DNA of 64,000 nt from Dysidea avara (Eukaryota; Porifera; Demospongiae; Dictyoceratida; Dysideidae). How positions within the stretch are numbered: position 1 is the stretch's first letter; every line of letters starts with the position of its first letter. The translations under genes and the position numbers were made by a program. The notes beneath the pieces are model-generated. The model was not told where the DNA came from and did no database searches. It saw nothing but the letters and a program-made list of their open reading frames with translations. Below are positions 27,838 to 40,325 of this stretch, piece by piece. The stretch spans positions 26,516,765 through 26,580,764 of the forward strand of contig NC_089281.1 of NCBI RefSeq assembly GCF_963678975.1. The letters run 5' to 3'.

Positions 27838-29142
27838 TGTAATAGTTGTATCATGTACCCAATTGATTTGTCCATAGATAATAGACACCCCATACTGGAT
27901 TGGAAACTTCTAAGTGCCACCCAATCTATCCGCGCTTTGCGCCCCTTATACTGTACACAGTACTGGGAGTATATTTTATAAGAACATGTTTTGCTTACTG
28001 GTGAGTAGTAAACCTACCGCTATGGAATATAAGGTTTGGCCTATTCATAGTGGGTGTACTGATGTGTATTAGCTAGAAGTTTGACAAGTGCGAAAGGTTG
28101 ATACTTGACTAAACTGGAGCGTAGCATTAGTTAGTAATAAGCATCAGCCTTAAACCAAACTTGTTCACCCTGCCATTTTCACAAACATGTTCAAATACTT
28201 TTTATACGGAAAGTGCCTATACCAGTAGTAGGCCAATCGCCACCCAAGAAACAATCTACTAAACTTACTAGTTAAAGCAACCGAGCTGTATCCAGGCAGT
28301 AAAACAGAATCTTCGAATGAAAAAGAGTGTTTGAAAACTTCAAGCGCGAAACGCGGATAGAACAGTAGTTTTGTATGGGCACTATACGTGTGCTTCCAAT
28401 CCAGGTAGGGGTGTCTATTATCTATGATTTGCCTGATATGTACACCCAAGCTCGAGGGCCGTCAGGCCCGAGAGCGTGGGTGCCGTGATACAACTGATAT
28501 GTACCATGCCAATGCAGGCTAAGAGCCTGATCACCCAAACCAATATGATACTGACCACTGAATTCATTATATAGACCAACTTGTGAAATTTGATTATGCA
28601 TAGAACAGCAACAACTAACGTTGTGACTATGTTTGTTAACATAAACAGGCAAATCCCGGAAACACTCAATTTAGCAATTTTACAAGTGTTTCAAAGTTGC
28701 TACATTACTTAAACACTGTTTACACAGTTTCTAAACATCCAGAGGGGTAAGCTTCACTGTAGAGTGGTTACCTCGTGATATACAAAAAGTGGGCGTGGTA
28801 CGTAATCAAACACGTGGACAAGCGCTTGTAAGTTACCCATGACACTACTTCTCACCTTAAACTTACATTTGTCAACTCATGGGGTGGTAAGGGAGTCGAA
28901 TCGCCTCCGTCTGAGTGCTGTAGGATGGAAAATCGGCTTCATGGTTTTCATCACGTGAGCAATAATAAACTTCCGCAATCGAATGCTGCCAGGATTCTTA
29001 TAAAAACAAACCAACGTTACTTCACCAGATATTAAGGCCATGGTTGAACTTAAATAAACCATGGCCAGCCATGGTTTAACTTAAATTTATGAGATATGTA
29101 CCCTGAAATTAGCCTTTGAAGTTAGGTGGCTTCATGGTACAT
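27838..29142 (-). repeat. R680 repeat, copy B, split by an inserted element
   Basis: 28427-29142 is the reverse complement of 5553-6238 at high identity, and 27838-27872 (tatgtaatagttgtatcatg) continues its end on the far side of the insert at 27873-28426. The copy also shares the cctccgtctgagtgctg and taagccttattt-like landmarks with copy A. Confidence 0.75.
27873..28426. mobile_element. 554-base terminal-inverted-repeat element
   Basis: The ends CATAGATAATAGACACCCC and GGGGTGTCTATTATCTATG are inverted repeats, continuing into tggattggaa/ttccaatcca. The flanks gatttgtc/gatttgcc look like an imperfect 8-base target duplication. The interior has two gcgaaacgcggat/atccgcgctttgcg inverted blocks, so it is foldback-like. 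No coding capacity. Confidence 0.75.
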
Positions 29143-29450
29143 ATCACTTATACAACATCATATACAAACACTTAGCCCTGTGGCCCTCGTGCTTCGGGTG
29201 TATATATCAGCATAATCCCTGGTATACGTAACTATTAAATTAATCATGAGAGATCTCGCAACAAGCCGCGGATGCAGTAAGTGTCTTTGTTGAAGACAGA
29301 GGGAGGAGTCCTGCTTGAGAAAATTGTATGGATAATAAAATGACTCAACAAGTCATCCTACACAGTGTACTTCACAAAAACTGTAGTGGCATGCACACTA
29401 GTTGGGGATCACATGAGACTAGAAAGATGAAGAAAACCTTCAGACAATGA

Positions 29451-29828
29451 GCTTTATCCAAAATTACATCACAAACATAGAAATGGCCGCTGTAGTGTGG
29501 GGACGTTCATAAAATTTGTATGGGCGTCTATGGGAAGAAAATTTTTGAATGGCAATATCTCAGCCAAGAAGGAAGATATCGAACTCTAACTAGCAGGTAT
29601 GGTTATAAGACGTTACAATAAGTACGTAAAAGCAATTTTCGGTTAATTTCCAAAACAATGCTAGATTTCTATTCTTTCAGCTAGCTTATAACCATATCTG
29701 CTGGTTAGAGCTTGATATCTTCCTTCTTGGCTGAGATATTGCCATTCAAAAATTTCATAAAAATTTTACAAACGTCCCCACACTACAGCGGCCATTTTTA
29801 TGTCTGTGACGTACTTTCGGATAAAGTC
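29451..29828. mobile_element. 378-base foldback MITE
   Basis: Almost the whole element is one hairpin. gctttatccaaaattacatc ... atggccgctgtagtgtgggg pairs with ccccacactacagcggccat ... gatgtgacgt-like right end ...ggataaagtc. The loop region holds ggttataag/cttataacc. It is a relative of 25546-25926. Confidence 0.75.
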
Positions 29829-30076
29829 CATGATAGCAACATTTGGTCGCCACAATGAGGGTTAGAAATGAATATCATGCATGGCCACCATTCAGTGTTG
29901 CTGCCCTCCTTCAATGATATACCCCATTTTACAATCTCAACAATGCAATTATCAGAAATGCAATTGACATGAAAAAAATTTGTACTGCGTATTATGTTTC
30001 CAACCTCCTCTGTTATATATCATAAAACCAACAGATGATGATTTTTATATGTATATTGTGTGTCTTCATGCCATAG

Positions 30077-30676
30077 AGGAATGTCCCATATGTCAAGGTA
30101 ACATCACAGACCTAGTGATCACAAAATGTCGACACAATTATTGTAGAGGATGTCTGGAGAAGTCTCTACAGATCAGTCCCTATTGTCCAGTGTGCAAAGT
30201 GCTATTACGACAGGTAACTGGGGATCAGCCAGATGGAGGGAGAATGACACATCTGATCTTAAAAAATCAACATCTTCCAGGATATGAGAATTTTGCCACA
30301 ATAAAAATAACATATTTCATTCCTAATGGTATCCAAGGGCCTTCCCATCCCCACCCTGGTCAACAGTTTGCCAGTGATACCCGTCATGCTTATCTCCCAG
30401 ACTCACCAGAGGGTAGAGAAGTGTGCAGGCTACTGAAGAAAGCATTTGATGCTAAAATGATATTCACTGTTGGAACATCAGCTACTACTGGCAAGACCAA
30501 CAAGATAATATGGAATTACATCCACCACAAAACCAGCATGCATGGAGGATCTAACGGGTAAGAATTACATATGTGTGCACCTTATATTACACTTTGTGAA
30601 TCCCTATAGTTATGGCTATCCAGACCCAACATACCTGAAGAAAGTAAAAGAACTACACCAAATAGGAATTTGGTAA
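30077..30676 (+). CDS. RING-DTC ubiquitin ligase C-terminus, DTX3/DTX3L-like
   Basis: Two exons, 30077-30557 and 30610-30676, phase-consistent, ending in TAA. The RING finger is C3HC4: CPIC, KC, RH, YCRGC, CPVC. The deltex C-terminal domain follows: LPGYENFATIKITYFIPNGI, HPHPGQQF, AYLPDSPEGREVCRLLKKAF, MIFTVGTSATTG, IHHKTSMHGG and YGYPDPTYLKKVKE. Deltex ligases ubiquitinate proteins and, through the DTC, ADP-ribose; DTX3L partners PARP9 in vertebrates. The acceptor at 30075-30076 (catag) shows this is not a first exon, so upstream exons must exist. The KH-like sequence at 22525-23646 is the only candidate seen. No frame break within these exons. Confidence 0.85.
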
Positions 30677-31190
30677 TTTTCTGAGGAATTTTCACTGATG
30701 GTGTACTAGTATTAGGTGTTACTGTAATATATAACTGATGTAATATGTACTGACTTCTACTGAGCACTTTAATCACATCACCTTACTTGGACAATGAAGT
30801 ACACCTGGGACTTAGACATGGTCACTATAGTGAGGTTGTCTTAGTAAAGAAATCACGATGTACACCTTAGCTATGTTTGGAACCTACTTGACGTAATCAC
30901 TATAGATGGTCTTATTAAAGAGGTCACTGAGTGTAGTGTATCACTTATTTTATTATTGGGTTAAACTAAGTATGACCTCGTTAATGTGAGGTCACCACAG
31001 CACTATATTAGGAATAACCAGTAAGATCTAGTAAGCTTGTGGATGGATTGTAGTACTTAGATCTGGTATAGACAATTTCATCCACAGTATCCTCTCTTAG
31101 GCTCACCAATTTCTTCTTTTTTCCAGCAGTTTATAATTGTGTACAATAAAAGTGTACCAATATGAACATGACTTTTTGATATAGCTAACT
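30677..31190. other. 3' flank, no gene seen
   Basis: Repeated short blocks of the ggtcactatagtgaggt / aatcactatagatggtc type near 30820-31000 suggest a relic tandem or transposon end. An AATAAA occurs near 31145. Confidence 0.35.
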
Positions 31191-31640
<450 letters not shown>

Positions 31641-34087
31641 GTGGCTGCCATTAGCTTTGCTTTTTTATCTGTAGGTAACTAGTTCTACCTGTAAAATGCA
31701 GTAAAATTGTCTGAAATATGACCTAAAAATTTCAAAATATTTTTGGGGCATGCTAGCATCTTTGCCTGTTGTATATTTCAATTCCACTGTATAACTTTCC
31801 AAAGTTGGCTCCCCCACCCAAATTAATATCCAGACTGAAAACACTACTGTATGTCATTAAATTGCCCATGCAGACTTCACTGAGACTACATACAAAATAA
31901 ATAGAATTTTTAAATGGGGAAATATGAGTTGCTGAAAAAAGCAACAGAACAGAAGGGATAGCATGGGTTTCGATGTAAACTACAAATCTCTATTTGACCC
32001 TACTCTTCCTTTTTGATCTTCTTTCAAGCTAAGTCAATTCAGGGATATGCAATTTACATTACCACTCCAACAATCCCTCCTTGTTTTGTTGCTTTTTATA
32101 ATTCTTATTTCTACCATTAAAGTTTTTAATTATTAAATTCATTGCTATTGTGCCATATTCACATCGTAATATTTACTAGTCTGTAGTACTGCAACTATTA
32201 TTATCAGTATTGTGTGCATACATTATTCTCAGTACTTGCCATATACATGTCATGGCTCAATCTAATCAGATATTTCAAAAGACTAAAGATCTGGATGGGT
32301 AGCTCAATGAACAGCTCTATCTGAGACAAGCAGCATAGTTACAAAATACCATACATCATGATAGACACTAAAGATTTATTTATATGGTGCATAGATGGTT
32401 AAATCAAACAGTTTAGGTAGGGATCCCCCCCCCCTTAAAAAATGACGTCTTTAAAATCATTCTATAGAACAATCTTACATGCTGAAAATTGCCTTTATGG
32501 AATATTATTAGTCCATCTAACATCAAATAATTTATAACAAGAAAACACTAATAGGCAGCTGAATGGAATTTTTAAAAATCGCTATAAAAAACTTGGACTT
32601 TAGTCTGCCTGCCTGACTGCCTTGCCTGCATGACTACAGTCGCAAGTCTAGAGGCCAAACGAAGAAATATTTTACGCTCAATAACAAACTCATCAGTGGG
32701 ATGTGCCATTTGGAGTTCTTACAAGTTTATGCCCTCTGCACCTTGTCTTTCCTTTTATCTTCAATCAGGCTCTTCTTGTTGTTGCATTGAAACCATATTG
32801 AGGCATTAATTTTTCCTATCAACACTTTCCTTGAGCAGATGTTTAGACACTGCAAACTTATTTAAGTGCTCATACACTTGGTCACAAGAACTTCATTTTT
32901 AAATTAATAAAGTCATATTGATTGTGGAGGAAAGGAGGATGTTTGCATGTAAAGTAGCAATTAAAATGAAAAATTAAACATAATGTACATTTAGATTACA
33001 ATGTCTTACAACTGAAATTTTGTATTTTGTACAAATAAAAATTAATTTGTTGTTTTGTCATCACCACCCGTGTAGTTTTTCAAAGTTTTACCAATCTTTT
33101 TATTATATATTTCATCATGTGACTTCTGGAATTGTGTGTAAATTATTATTTTCCAGTAGTTGCTGCATGGTATGTAGTTCAGTTATGCATAAGTGTAGCA
33201 AAGGAGGGCAGACCAAAGCCCATATTGATTTCACTTCAAGCTTTCCCTTCTAATAAAGATCAATATACTCCAATAAAGCAGTCATGTAGATACTCTACTA
33301 AAACAGTCAGGCATGCCAGCTTGAGTTGTGCAGTAGTAGAGCATGCATTCTGCAGTTAAACTGTAATATGCACGAGCAAACATATTTAGTAACATCAGAG
33401 AGTGTGGATTGTTCTAAGATCAACAAAGAAACCTCACTGAGAAGCCATTACATTTATATATACCATGCATGGTTAGCAGTTAGCTGGCAGCATGTAGTGA
33501 TAGCTGTATCATTTTAGGAATATAAGGTCAGTGTCCCAGACCCTAATGTGAGATATGGGATACTTTTATGACTTGAGTTATTATTATTATAGGCACTATG
33601 CTATAAAGGTGCTCTGAAAAAATGGTGTCAGTAACATCAGAAGTGAATTAAGGGAAATGCATATAGTGCATGCAATTACTTCTGTTTCCATTACTGTATT
33701 AAAAGATGCAGTGTATATTCACATAAATTAGAAGTTATTTGTATCTGAAATTAAAATCATCTTGTAATACCATCAGCTATGCTATAATTACCAGTATTCA
33801 CATGTCAGGAATTAAACAACTTTAAACAGGCTGTAGAACCAGGTGTCCTACAGACCTTCAGCACTTTTGCTGTAAAGTCTTAATAAAAATAAATATAATG
33901 TAATTAAGAGTGAATGAATGTGCTATCATTTGTATTATGTGTCGAGTAAACATCTATATGTGTAAAAGTATGGTGGGTCAAACAACCAACACATTACAAC
34001 CCTGACCACAAACATTTGACTACACATAGGTCTGCATATATACCTAATGATACGAGTGCAAGTCCTTGGAGTATAATACCTCTTATG

Positions 34088-34124
<37 letters not shown>

Positions 34125-35560
34125 CTAGCATTGGTACCTGCCCTACGTACAGGACGATCTCCACATTAAACATTGTAATGCTAGGAGGAGGGACCAAGCA
34201 TTAAACACCAGCACTGCTCACGTAGCTATTTAGTGTGCATGGTGATGTCACTTTTTTAAAGAGCATGAGGTTTCCTTATACCATCCTGAAATTAATGATG
34301 CAAAACACCAAAGTTTATATTGTTTGTGGTTTTGACAGGAATGCAGTTCAATCATTCAGTGTGTCTTCCCTATCAGTGACTTCAACGTGCTGTAAAGAAC
34401 AAACAAAAGCATTGGTACCTGCTTTACAATTTACATGCAGGGCAACTAATGCAACAATGATTAATATATTGGGAAGCAAGCATAAATATAAGTGTCCTAT
34501 ATTTGCTGTGTAGCATGCATGTCGACAGTGCTTTAAAGTACATGATCCTTATGCAGTACATATAGTGAAACAATGAGTATGCAGGGCTAATTAGTTAAAC
34601 TGCATGTGAGCTAAGGCAATTGTATATACAGTGTACCGACATTACAGGTGGTATACACATGGTACAGTTTCAGTTTCTACATGATGTTTACCTTACTGAC
34701 CGTCAACAGAGAGAAATGAACTTGGGCATAATTTAAAGCCACTGCAATTTGCAATTATAGTTACTGCATGGCAAACAAAGGTTCAGAACTTGTCCTATGC
34801 TATGCACTTTCAGTTATGATGTTGTAGTGACACATATATACAAAAACCCAGTTTTAAAACACCTACAGTGTAATTGACCATCAAGGTAATGTATGATCCT
34901 TTAGAGTGAAAGGATGTAAGCAGGATTATAGTGAAACAGTTATAACAGGTCAGCTGCAGTTCCTCAGTGTAAACTACGGTATCTGCATGGTTCCAGTATT
35001 ATCATTTTTCAGATGCACAGTAGTATCTGTCCAATCATGCAAGTTGCTTATTTACTATAGCAGTAATGAGGTAAATCTGAACTAACAGTTTTCCAAGTCA
35101 GTGCACACCTATGTGTTTAAAACACAGATGTAGATATTCTGGATACTGCAGCTGTAAGTATGAAAGAAGCTTTTACCTACTCTAATACAACACACAGATG
35201 GACAAATATGTTGGCAATTCGCCTGCTCTATCCCAAAAGTGCTATAAGAGTTCCTATGATGTAAGGCAGTTATGTACCAGTGCTGCATAAGAGTTTGTAG
35301 ATGGACACTTGCATGGAACAGATAGAACAAAAAGATGCATAAAAAAGTCCCAAAAGTGAAAAAAAGTTATGACCTAGGTGAGGATTGAACCCTTGGAGTT
35401 AAGGGAGGTGCACATGCAAATCACCACAGTTGTTTATCTGTGGTTTTGACAGGAATGTAGCTCAACTTTTCAGTGATCCTTCCCTACACCAGTAAAATCA
35501 TCCAGTGAAATATCTGGTACCTCCAACCTTCTCCTATAAATTTCCATAAAACCACATAAT
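31641..35560. other. gene-poor stretch, no host gene seen
   Basis: About 3.9 kb without a supportable exon. It contains the LINE-like tail at 33835-33900 (same as 15460-15535 on the other strand) and a (TA)n run at 34088-34121. The sentence tgtggttttgacaggaatg occurs twice, near 34325 and 35442. Near 33270-33310 there are copies of the dispersed atactctaataaaacagtca-like motif. Confidence 0.5.
34088..34121. repeat. (TA)n microsatellite
   Basis: About 17 TA units. The isoleucine/tyrosine frames across it are artefacts. Confidence 0.9.
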
Positions 35561-35569
35561 AATAGATTT

Positions 35570-35910
35570 AGTAAAATGAGTTTCATTTTACTTCCTAACA
35601 TCCATTTACTAAACAGATGTAATTCGGAACTCATTAGAGCAGCAACATGCAGCAGTAGGGAGTATCATCAGCATATTGTACTAAACTCTTTGAAAGGTAG
35701 TGGACCAAGGGCACTACCCTGGGGAATACCACCCAACATTTACTTCCATTATTCTGAATTAATTCCTTATACCTTATGAATTCTCTTACTTAAGTATAAC
35801 TTTCGAACCACTTTAACACACCGGTAATAACACCATATAAGGTATAGTGATTTAAAGAGTCATACACCTTCCACAGATCCAAAAATGCCACACAAATTTG
35901 CCACCATCTA
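35570..35910 (-). pseudogene. degraded LINE reverse transcriptase fragment
   Basis: On the minus strand, pieces of a reverse transcriptase are readable in shifting frames. VAFLDLWKVYDSLNHY is an eroded D-AFDS block, followed by GVITGVLKWFES, then the block corresponding to GIPQGSALGP near 35700 and QYADDT near 35661-35678. Stops and shifts separate them, and no flanking EN or tail was recognised. Confidence 0.65.
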
Positions 35911-36787
35911 AAGAGTTCACAATGTTATAACAGCTAGCAATAGTGTATTTTTAGTGGACTAGGGCTTCCCTCAGCAAAATGCACCTTATATTTTATTCAT
36001 TAAAGATTTTGCTGTAGTTACAGTATGCACATACATATACAATTACAAAAAGAAAAAAAATGATTATATACTGCAGCTGGTACAGCCTACCAGCACCTGA
36101 ATTAATTATAGCTATATAAGGGAGGTGTGGGGGTTAAATCACATCTAGATCAAGGACATAAACATGAAAACTGCATGGGTTTTGTTTGTCAAAGTGTCTA
36201 AGAAAGTTTGACCAGGAAATGTTGCTCTCAAAACATCAATAGATAATGACAAATCCAGAGGTGGAAGAGCATTCCACAAACATGGAAGTCTGCTAAAATA
36301 AAAGTGATGAGATGCATTGTAGTGGTACTGTTGATGACACTTAGTTAATCACACACATTAGGGAATAGTTGTATGAGTAACAGTCAAAATTGCACGAGGC
36401 AAAGTTAGGTGCAATTTTGGCTGTTACAAGTACATATTCCCTGAAAATGAGTGCCTTGCCTACTAATTATAGTGACCACCCAGCCATAGCTGTTACAAAG
36501 CAACAGAAATCAGGCTAATCACACTTAGCAACTGTTGCCGCAACCGCTGTCTAGCAACTGTTTTTAAGCAACTACATTTTTGCTATCCAATAGGGCAAAT
36601 ATCACTATGGTAACATCAGTTGTCAATAGTACTGTTGGATTAACGGAGCAATTACAAAAACAACCATGCCATTTGCACTCCTATATACTACTGGAACTAA
36701 TGCACAGCAAACTAAATCACTATGCGATTAAGCAGGTTAATTAACAATTGAATTGTGTAACAATGATTTGAAAACACAGGCTGGGTA

Positions 36788-37381
36788 TTGGTTTGTAGTT
36801 ACTTAACGCAGTTGTCCTCTCCAAATGATTTAGAAATAGTCTCTGCTGAGATAGACCCAAATTTGCTCGTGTGCCTGATATATCGTCCACCTAACTGTTC
36901 TGATCAATATAATACCTCACTCATGGCATACCTCAATTCATTCGATAGTACCAAAAACATTGTATTATTGGGAGATTTAAATTTTCCTGACATAGACTGG
37001 AGCATCTACAGTGGTAGTTCCCCCACAGCTGATGATTTCGCAGAAGTAGTATTTGGACTCAATTTGATTCAATGCATAACTGGCCCCACGCATCGCGCTG
37101 GGAACACCCTAGACATAGCCTTGTCTAATATTAGTGGCCTTCAACATATTGAAACCTGCACAAACCTACCACCCAACCTCTCATCTGACCATTATTTGAT
37201 AAAACTTCTCATTAACCATGTCCTCAGCAAACCTACAAAAATACGTATACAAAGATTAGATTACAATAAAGTTAACTGGGAGGACATGAACCAATTCCTT
37301 ACAGAATATGACTTTACCTTAGCATTGAATTCTAAAAAATGTCGAGTTTATCTGGCTATACCTGAAGACTGCCATAAATAG
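36788..37381 (+). pseudogene. LINE endonuclease domain, C-terminal part
   Basis: APE-type endonuclease remnants: LVCLIYRPPN, IVLLGDLNFPDIDW (GDxN catalytic motif), THRAGNTLDIALSN and LSSDHYLI (the SDH catalytic histidine). The N-terminal catalytic residues are missing because the copy is truncated. The frame then slips at an A6 run (near 37335). With one A fewer it would continue KNVEFIWLYLKTAINSALNL towards RT. Confidence 0.8.
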
Positions 37382-37710
37382 TGCTTTAAATCTATATGTT
37401 CCTAAGATCTCTATTAAAGAATCAAATCATCCCAAGTGGTTTAACCCAACATTATTTGATAAAACTTCTCATTAACCATGTCCTCAGCAAACCTACAAAA
37501 ATACGTATACAAAGATTAGATTACAATAAAGTTAACTGGGAGGACATGAACCAATTCCTTACAGAATATGACTTTACCTTAGCATTGAATTCTAAAAAAT
37601 GTCGAGTTTATCTGGCTATACCTGAAAACTGCCATAAATAGTGCTTTAAATCTATATGTTCCTAAGATTTCTATTAAAGAATCAAATCATCCCAAGTGGT
37701 TTAACCCAAC
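37191..37710 (+). repeat. 260-base tandem duplication inside the LINE
   Basis: Unit 1 is 37191-37450 and unit 2 is 37451-37710, differing at only about two positions (gaagac/gaaaac, gatctc/gatttc). Both units contain the A6 slip. 260 is not a multiple of three, so the copy is coding-dead unless corrected. Confidence 0.92.
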
Positions 37711-37756
37711 AATCCGTCACAAAATCAAGTGCCTCCGCACTGCTAAGAGACAACTT

Positions 37757-39694
37757 GTGAGACATCCTACAGAAAGGAAAAGACTTAAAGTGGAGGATCT
37801 ACAAAGGGAATTACAACAGATGATAACTGAAGCTAAGCATGATTATGAAACAAATCTAGCTTTAAATTATGCTCACAGTAATAGTAACAAAATTTTTAAA
37901 TATATATCAAGTATCAAAGGGCGAGAAAGCTTTCCTGCTAAAATGTACCACATAAATGAATCAGCATCCACTGACCTGGAAAAAGCTCAACTATTTAACA
38001 ATTATTTCCACTCAGTTTTTTCTACATTTACAGGTTCAACATCATCTGCATCTGACTTACAATCAAGCAGTGTCACTCCTCATGTTCAAGATATTCTGTT
38101 TTCTGATTCTGACGTCCTTGACTTACTTATATCTCTTGACGAAACCAAAGCTTGTGGCATTGACAGCTTTAGCCCAAAAATCTTCAAACACTGTGCAGGG
38201 CCACTACTTCATATAATTTGCCATCTTTTTCACACGAGTATATCATGCAGTTTTATTCCTCTTGACTGGCGCACTCATTGTGTGGTTCCTGTGTACAAAT
38301 CTGGGGACAAAAGTTCTGTGAGCAACTACAGACCCATCTCACTGTTATGTATTTTATCGAAGGTTCTAGAAAGAATTGTGTATAATAATATAATTAATCG
38401 TGTCAGAGAACAATCCACCAAACATCAGTTTGGTTTCCTTCCTAGAAGATCTACGTTACAGCAGCTACTAGTATTTGCAGAAAAAGTCTTTGAACCTAAC
38501 AAATGTGAAGTGGATGTAGTATACATGGATTTCAGGAAAGCTTTTGACTCTGTCTCTCACCACCACTTACTTGGCAAATTACAAACCTTTGGAATAACTG
38601 GTAAAGCAAGACAGTGGTTTGAAGCATATCTACACAATCGCTATCAATGTGTCAAGATAGGAGATTCACTGTCAGAATTATGTTATGTACACTCAGGGGT
38701 GCCCCAAGGAAGTGTCTTGGGGCCTTTGTTATTCGTCATTTTCATTAACAACCTACCCGAATTCATTCAATTTGCAACTCCTTTTATATACGCTGATGAC
38801 ACCAAACTTCTATATGCAATTAGATCTCGTGAAGATACTGCAAAGTTACAAACTGATATCAACAGAGCTTCTAATTGGAGCACCCTGACTGACTTACCTT
38901 TCCACGAATCCAAATTTATTCATTTACGTTTCTTCTCGACTACAACAGTCCCCCCTACATACACCATCAATGGAAATCCTATTAAATGTCTAGCACAGCA
39001 TAAAGATCTTGGAGTAACATTCACATCTGACTTCAGCTGGTCAGCACACTATAACAACATATGTACGAAAGCTTACCAAACCTTAGGACTTATCAGAAGA
39101 ACATTCCAGGTTAACAGTGCTGAGGCAAAGAAACGTCTATACCTAGCACTAGTCAGATCACAACTATTATATTGTTCACAACTATTGAGGCCTCAACTAA
39201 TAAGAGACATTACTGCACTAGAACGCATTCAACGAAGAGCCACTAAATATATTCTTAACGATTATACATCCTCATACAAACTCAGACTGGAACGACTGCA
39301 TCTCCTGCCTCTCATGTATCACTACGAACTCCAAGATATACTGTTTCTAATAAATTCATTAAAGTCACCCACTGATAATTTTAACATCTACAACTACATT
39401 ACTTTTGCAAGAGGCAACACCAGATCTGGGATTAACCAAAAACTGAATCATCCAAGGACATCATCAGTAACACAACATCATTTTTACTTTAACAGGATAG
39501 CCAGACTATACAATTACTTACCAGTCATTGATCTTTCACTATCTACCAACACAATTAAATATCGTTTAACTAACTACTTATGGTCGCATTTTACTAATAA
39601 CTTCAACCCTGAGAGAGCTTGTACATTTCACCTTTTGTGCCCTTGCCACCGCTGCTCTAGAACGCCAATTTCTACCAATTTTAACAAACTCTAG
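37757..39694 (+). CDS. LINE reverse transcriptase (ORF2 C-terminal part)
   Basis: 645 codons uninterrupted. RT blocks in order: ETKACGIDSFSPKIFK, VVPVYKSGDKSSVSNYRPIS, HQFGFLPRRSTLQQL, VYMDFRKAFDSVSHHHLLGK (catalytic D), HSGVPQGSVLGPLLF, FIYADDTKLL (YADD catalytic pair), then LGVTFTSDFSW and a C-terminal region with cysteines (CPCHRCSRT). No RNase H domain seen. The open RT shows this copy is fairly young although its EN side is broken. The first codon given is not a real start; translation would come from the upstream EN. Confidence 0.88.
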   Translation: MRHPTERKRLKVEDLQRELQQMITEAKHDYETNLALNYAHSNSNKIFKYISSIKGRESFPAKMYHINESASTDLEKAQLFNNYFHSVFSTFTGSTSSASDLQSSSVTPHVQDILFSDSDVLDLLISLDETKACGIDSFSPKIFKHCAGPLLHIICHLFHTSISCSFIPLDWRTHCVVPVYKSGDKSSVSNYRPISLLCILSKVLERIVYNNIINRVREQSTKHQFGFLPRRSTLQQLLVFAEKVFEPNKCEVDVVYMDFRKAFDSVSHHHLLGKLQTFGITGKARQWFEAYLHNRYQCVKIGDSLSELCYVHSGVPQGSVLGPLLFVIFINNLPEFIQFATPFIYADDTKLLYAIRSREDTAKLQTDINRASNWSTLTDLPFHESKFIHLRFFSTTTVPPTYTINGNPIKCLAQHKDLGVTFTSDFSWSAHYNNICTKAYQTLGLIRRTFQVNSAEAKKRLYLALVRSQLLYCSQLLRPQLIRDITALERIQRRATKYILNDYTSSYKLRLERLHLLPLMYHYELQDILFLINSLKSPTDNFNIYNYITFARGNTRSGINQKLNHPRTSSVTQHHFYFNRIARLYNYLPVIDLSLSTNTIKYRLTNYLWSHFTNNFNPERACTFHLLCPCHRCSRTPISTNFNKL

Positions 39695-39998
39695 CTATCT
39701 ATTGTAATTATAAGTAACTAACAGTTGTAATTATTAGTTATTGCTCTGTATTGTATGTATGTTTCTTTGGCAGTGGGTATCTATTACCCACTGACCTTTA
39801 ATGCAGTCCTGAACTGCATTAAAAAGTATTAAAATAAAATAAAATAATAAAATACTTGGATCATCAAGAGCCTTCCTAGTGCACAGCAGGCCCGTAGCCA
39901 GGGGGGGTTCGGGGGTTCTGAAGAACCGCCCTCTTGGAAAAAAGGTACACAATTTCAGTAAAAGGTCCACAATTTTAGCAAAAAGGTCCACAATTTTA

Positions 39999-40325
39999 TG
40001 CACCTATCAATGTATTGCCCCACTGCCCCCCCCCCCCCCCTCGGGCATATATGGGGCTATAGTGGGGATTTGACACAGCCGAATGTCAAATGCCCCATAG
40101 TAGGGCAAACCTATCGTGTCAAATCCCCACCGTTGGCCCCAGTTGCAACGCGGGATTTACTCGGGATTTGACATAGCGAAGGAAGTTACAACAAAAAATA
40201 TTTGGGTGCTTACTGAACGATCGTCAAATGCCCCATAGTGGGGCAGCAGTTTCGTGTCAATTCCCCCTGTAAAGCCCCACTTACGCCCGAGGGGGGGATG
40301 GTGGGGCAATACATTGATAGGTGCA
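39999..40325. mobile_element. nested 327-base MITE, TTA target duplication
   Basis: The ends TGCACCTATCAATGTATTGC and its complement are inverted over about 25 bases; TTA sits on both sides. The inside has repeated ggggatttgacac / gtgtcaaatcccc and tgccccatagt blocks. A 3-base TTA duplication suits PIF/Harbinger; this is inference. Related ends occur near 50280 (and 63440) and near 55170-55410. Confidence 0.65.

Larger units (their letters stand above)
36770..39852 (+). mobile_element. 5'-truncated non-LTR retrotransposon (Jockey/CR1-like)
   Basis: Endonuclease C-terminal half, then reverse transcriptase, then a 3' UTR ending in a TAAAA-type short-repeat tail (39825-39852). The 5' end starts inside the endonuclease. 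A 260-base tandem duplication (37191-37710) and an A-run frame slip lie between EN and RT. The clade call is a general impression from motif style, not a phylogeny. Confidence 0.85.

Noticed and set aside
35380-35430. tRNA-like stretch on the minus strand with gggttcaatcc (B-box-like)
   Set aside because: Only about 49 bases lie between the matching ends; no cloverleaf can be drawn. It could be a tRNA-derived SINE remnant but the evidence is too thin.
37956-38216. 86-codon and 67-codon plus-strand frames inside the LINE reverse transcriptase
   Set aside because: Shadow frames of the RT coding sequence.
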